From Annona cherimola (lineage: Eukaryota; Streptophyta; Magnoliopsida; Magnoliales; Annonaceae): a stretch of DNA of 64,000 nucleotides. Of this stretch, positions 60,601-64,000 are shown piece by piece. Location: positions 21,507,817-21,571,816 of the forward strand of contig CM059971.1 of NCBI GenBank assembly GCA_030490835.1, written 5' to 3'. The translations under genes and the position numbers were made by a program. A model generated the notes under the pieces. That model was not told where the DNA came from. It did no database searches and worked only from the letters and a program-made list of their open reading frames with translations. Position 1 is the stretch's first letter; every line of letters begins with the position of its first letter.

Positions 60601-62559
60601 ACTTTGAAAAGCTTTGCAAGTAAAGCTTTCGAAAATCGAGTTGCTGAAATTGTGGACAAGAGTCTCCTCGAAGGTGACTATTACTCTGACGTGACCATCA
60701 GTACTACCAGCAGCAGCAATGACAATGCTAGCAGAAGGGTTCTGAGGGGGGACCCTCTCAGACTATCATCCTTGAGGCGTATTCAGGGTTGGAATGGCAA
60801 ACTGCTCTCGGCAGGCGGCAAAGAGATTCTAATTAAGGCTGTTGCCCAGGCTATACCGTCATATGCAATGTGCATTTTTTTAATGCCCAAATCTTTTTGC
60901 AACGATGTCAACGCCATGCTGAGCAAATTCTGGTGGGGTGAGAAGAACGGAAAGAGGAAGTTGAGCTGGGTTGCTTGGAAGGAAATGTGCAAACCCAAAT
61001 GCATGGGGGGAATGGGGTTCAGGGATCTTCATTGTTTCAATAAAGCCCTTCTGGCCAAGCAAGTGTGGAGATTAGTCTCATCTACTCACTCCCTATGCCA
61101 TAAAGTCCTAAAGGCCAAGTACTTTCCACATTCGGATATATGGACCTGCGACGAGAAACCATCGGACTCTTTCACGTGGAAGAGCATTTTGAAAGCTAGA
61201 GATGTCATTCAGTCGGGTTGTAGATGGCGGATAGGTAATGGCAATCGGGTGAAGGTGTTTTCTGATGATTGGCTGGTGAGCAGAGTTTGCAAAGCGGGAC
61301 CTCTTCCTTCTTTTATGCAGGATGACATGACTGTCAATCATCTCATTGACAGTGCTACCACATCTTGGAATAGGGATTGGGTGGTCGCGGCTTTGGGTGA
61401 GGACCGGTGGCCTGAAGTTAACTCGATCCCTCTTCCGGGGAGTCCGAGTGATGACTGCATGTTTTGGACCCATGAGCCTAATGGGCTCTACTCGGTCAAG
61501 TCTGCATACAGGATGCTCTGCGGAGGTACAAATCCGGTGGCACAGGCGGCTATCTATCGAGCACTGTGGCGGTTGCGGCTTCCATCAAAAGTCATCATAT
61601 TTGGGTGGAGATTGGCAAGGGATGTTCTCCCCACCTTGTTAAACCTTAACCGCAGGGGAATCGATATTGACCTTTGTTGCATGTTTTGCAGGAGTGAAGT
61701 TGAAGATGCTAACCATCTTTTTATCAGGTGTGATGCGACCAAAGACATTTGCAGAAGGGTTCTGAGGGGGGACCCTCTCAGACTATCGGTTATGGGGGTC
61801 CTCGAGGCTTGCGTGCGTGATATGAGGCATGATGACATGACTCTTTTCCTTCTTTGCTGCTGGCGGGTATGGTTTCTACGCAACAGGTTCAGAGTGGAGG
61901 GTGTCCAGCCATATTTCGCGGATACCTTCGCCTGGTGCTCGGAGTTCATTAACTGCTACCGGGAGGCAAAATTGTTCACATTCTCAGAGCCGACGGAGCG
62001 AGCCATGGTTACCAGATGGGTAAAACCACCTCGGGGGTTTGTCAAGATTAACACGGATGCCAGATGTCTTTTGGATCGGGACGGATTCGGATGTGCTGCG
62101 GTGATCCGAGACTCGGGGGGCTCTTTTATTGCTGCCAGTGGTTGGAAGTGGAAAGGGGTTCGCGAGCCACTACTTATTGAAGCGACTGCTCTTCTTTTGG
62201 GAATCAAATGGGTTGTCCAACTAAACATCGAGCAAGCGCAATTTGAGACGGACTCCCTACTACTTTACAATTTTTTGTCCAACCTGGAACCAATATCATC
62301 CCCGGTGGGCTTCTTGATTGAGGAAATCAGATCGATGCTTAATGTAAATGGGTCTTTTTCTGTTCATCATGTATTGAGGCAGGGAAATGCTGTGGCGCAT
62401 TCTCTTGCTCATTTGGTCTCTGTGTCAGACGCGGACCATCTCGTCTGGTGGGATGTTCCACCTCAAGATGTCATTGAAAAACTTTGTACAGATAATTTTT
62501 TGGAAATGAATTTGGTGGATTCCGATGTCCTTCCCTTCTCTCAAATTGAGAGGGAGTAA
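57687..62559 (+). CDS. LRR receptor-like kinase broken by a LINE; reads on as an RNase H chimera
   Basis: Duplicate of the gene at 1512. Exon 1 is 57687-60351. The phase-1 GT-AG intron is 60352-60484 (133 bp). The start is the ATG at 57687; the upstream open frame begins at a GTG. Exon 1 keeps the signal peptide, about 22 LRRs, the TM helix, the P-loop, the HCDLKP catalytic loop and DFG. Exon 2 starts EYNYGSQVSTRGDVYSYG and runs through STTSSSNDNAS. It then continues without a stop into a LINE (RRVLRGDPLRLS...) to a stop at 62557-62559, giving 1579 codons: about 971 from the receptor and 608 from the LINE. The last kinase subdomains (RPSM region) lie beyond the insertion at 62617-62798. Kinase activity is therefore doubtful. 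The chimera may be expressed, silent, or degraded. Confidence 0.85.
60731..60767 (+). repeat. 37-bp copy of an internal LINE segment at the 5' junction
   Basis: Identical to 61751-61787 in the same orientation. The first four bases, GCAG, also belong to the kinase target (compare 4554-4557 in the intact gene). Both copies are read in the same frame as RRVLRGDPLRLS. Confidence 0.97.
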
Positions 62560-62580
62560 GGACAAAGGATATCCTTTCAT

Positions 62581-62616
<36 letters not shown>
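60735..62616 (+). mobile_element. 5'-truncated L1-type LINE inserted in kinase exon 2
   Basis: From the 5' end: a 33-base filler, then the distal part of the reverse-transcriptase region (RIQGWNGKLLSAGGKEILIKAVAQ is the typical post-RT segment), KFWWGEKNGKRKLSWVAW, a zinc-binding domain (WTHEPNGLYSVKSAYRML, CMFCRSEVEDANHLFIRC) and an RNase H-like domain with the acidic residues of NTDA, IEA and ETDS. The stop is at 62557-62559, followed by a short 3' UTR and 35 A. The frame is fully open, unlike the related copy at 45729, suggesting a young insertion. No target duplication is visible; a few target bases (CAT/CATA) seem deleted. Confidence 0.93.
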
Positions 62617-62619
<3 letters not shown>

Positions 62620-62798
62620 GTTGTAGCTACAGAAACATGAAAGAGGGTGTAGAATGGCGTAACAAAAAAGAAGAATGCTTGAAAGAAATAATACAAGTTG
62701 CTTTGTCATGTTCAACAGATTTTCCAAAGGATCGCCCGAGTATGAGAGAGACATTGAGTAGAATGCATGGTATTAAAAGGGGAATTTTCTCTCTTTAG
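62617..62798 (+). pseudogene. Detached C-terminal kinase segment
   Basis: The remainder of kinase exon 2 after the LINE: SYRNMKEGVEWRNKKEECLKE through DFPKDRPSMRETLSRMHGI, ending at a TAG (62796-62798). The left gene reads on for nine more residues. It is in kinase frame but unreachable from the upstream kinase reading frame. Confidence 0.85.
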
Positions 62799-63510
62799 CA
62801 AAGCCAGATCATAATAAAGCAATATTAATATTTTGAAGACCTTGAGAGGGTAACTATGTATAGAGACATCCAACTTAATTAATATAGAATAAGAATTTTT
62901 TATGTATCATGCAACTTGTTATATTGTGAGTGACATGAATGGCCTGTACAGATGATCGCTTTTTCTATTTTTTAGAATTTTTTAATATCTAAACCATATA
63001 AAATATAACGTAACATACATGTGATGCTAAAAACTTACTTTAATTGGAACCTTACATATCATAAATGAACATCATTCCTTAGATCCATGACCCTAACCCA
63101 CTTATTGTTTAGGCACCATGACAATAAGCATCATTTAGTAATGTGCTTGGGAAGGCAGCTAGGAAGTGAAGAATGAAATATTTTTTAAAATAAAGAAAAT
63201 GATGTAATATGATAAAAGCAAAGTTGGGAAAATAGGATATTTGTATAAGAAAATTATTGAAATGAAAGAGTAAAAATGAAAAAAGTAGAATAGTTAGATA
63301 ATTAAGATTTCAAATCATTTTTGAAAAGCGTTAGGGAAAATAGGAAAGATAGTTTCCCACCCACCATATTACCATGCAGTGCATTAATGATAATCCATCG
63401 GTAACGCCCATAGTGCACTTGTGCTTCTAAAAAGTTAAAATGCATGCATTGCTAGAAAATGTGGGTGCACTTGTTCAGGTTTTGCTTTATTGGCAGAACA
63501 TTTTTATATA
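62799..63510. other. 3' flank of receptor kinase 2
   Basis: Aligns to 4772-5420, including the old MITE (63111-63380). No gene. Confidence 0.6.
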
Positions 63511-63791
63511 GGGTATGTTTGGCAATTGATGAAAAATGTTAAGTTAAAACCTTTCGATCTAAAATTTTTCACTTTCCAAAACTATTATATTTTTTAATTT
63601 TTTTTTTACACTTTTCTATACAACTACTCTAATTTTCAATCATTTCTACACAATTGTCCACATAACTAACCTATTTATTTTAACTTTATCCTCTTTACTA
63701 CTTATCATTATCCTTATCATATTACATCAATTGATAACTTTTACTTTCTAAAACTTTTCATTAAAAGTTTTATTCATTACCAAACACATCT
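63511..63791 (+). mobile_element. MITE inserted after the segmental duplication
   Basis: Starts GGGTATGTTTGGCAATTG and ends CATTACCAAACACATCT (inverse). The left segmental copy has an uninterrupted TTTTTATATAGTCGTC at the matching place (5409-5424), an empty site. The target duplication is 2-4 bp of alternating TA (exact length ambiguous). Related to 21145-21421. Confidence 0.8.
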
Positions 63792-63819
63792 ATAGTTGTC
63801 ATATGAAAATAAGGACCTT

Positions 63820-64000
63820 ATTTGGAAGTTTTGAATACTAGATGAATTTGTAAATGGCAGGATCTAATAGACTCTCAACATCTTACTGACCAACATTGTT
63901 GCTTCCTATTCTAATCAGTGACCTGCATACGGATTTGATAGTGTAAGCCCCAGTTGGTTCATGCTTCCAAAAGCAATTATTTGTTGCTGCAGTCCATTGG
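63820..64000 (-). pseudogene. Start of the duplicated LINE relic (minus strand)
   Basis: The minus strand reads CFWKHEPTGAYTIKSVCRSL, the same segment as near 5560. The rest lies beyond the window. Confidence 0.75.

Larger units (their letters stand above)
55515..64000. repeat. Segmental duplication, right copy
   Basis: Partner of 1-5622. It carries extra blocks relative to that copy: 55885-56322 (unassigned), 56411-57029 (hAT-type), a foldback at 57045-57330, 57555-57610 (mini hAT-type), 60735-62616 (LINE) and 63511-63791 (MITE). The similarity still holds at 64000, so it runs off the window. Confidence 0.93.

Overview
The window looks like nuclear DNA of a flowering plant. The evidence is two intron-containing receptor-kinase genes of the plant LRR XII type, L1-type LINEs with a plant-style C-terminal RNase H, hAT-type transposon debris, many MITE-like foldback repeats, and AT-rich intergenic DNA. 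Nothing seen fixes the clade. No tRNA, rRNA, CRISPR or bacterial operon structure was found.

Layout. A segmental duplication frames the window: 1-5622 matches 55515-64000. Each copy carries an LRR receptor-like kinase gene on the plus strand with one phase-1 intron. The left gene (1512-4771) is intact and encodes about 1042 residues. In the right gene (57687-62798) a 5'-truncated LINE (60735-62616) sits in exon 2. The kinase frame runs without a stop into the LINE RNase H frame, giving a 1579-codon chimera and cutting off the last 60 or so kinase codons. The right copy also gained an hAT-type element, a 56-bp mini-element beside its TATA box, a foldback repeat and a MITE.

Between the kinases lies 50 kb of transposon-rich DNA. 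5460-8838 is an old minus-strand LINE. 9267-10276 is a terminal-inverted-repeat element. 10.3-15.5 kb holds AT-rich foldback and hAT-like relics. 16-20.6 kb holds a candidate two-exon gene for a small secreted protein, whose huge intron contains nested insertions. 22-31 kb holds LTR-like termini and several tandem repeats. 36.8-39.6 kb holds paralogous exons of the small secreted protein. 39.66-41.9 kb is a dead hAT transposase. 42.2-42.9 kb is a dead LINE ORF1. 43.6-47.1 kb holds three insertions with clear target-site duplications (hAT-like, SINE-like, LINE). 50-55.3 kb holds foldback repeats and an internal duplication.

How things fit together. The receptor kinases are the only confidently functional genes, probably immune or surface-sensing receptors. 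Most other content is mobile DNA. The duplicated segments (kinase loci; 16-19 kb versus 38-39.6 kb) act as natural empty-site controls and allow several insertions to be dated as later than the duplications. Gene starts were placed at the first in-frame ATG; the longer open frames upstream begin with TTG or GTG.
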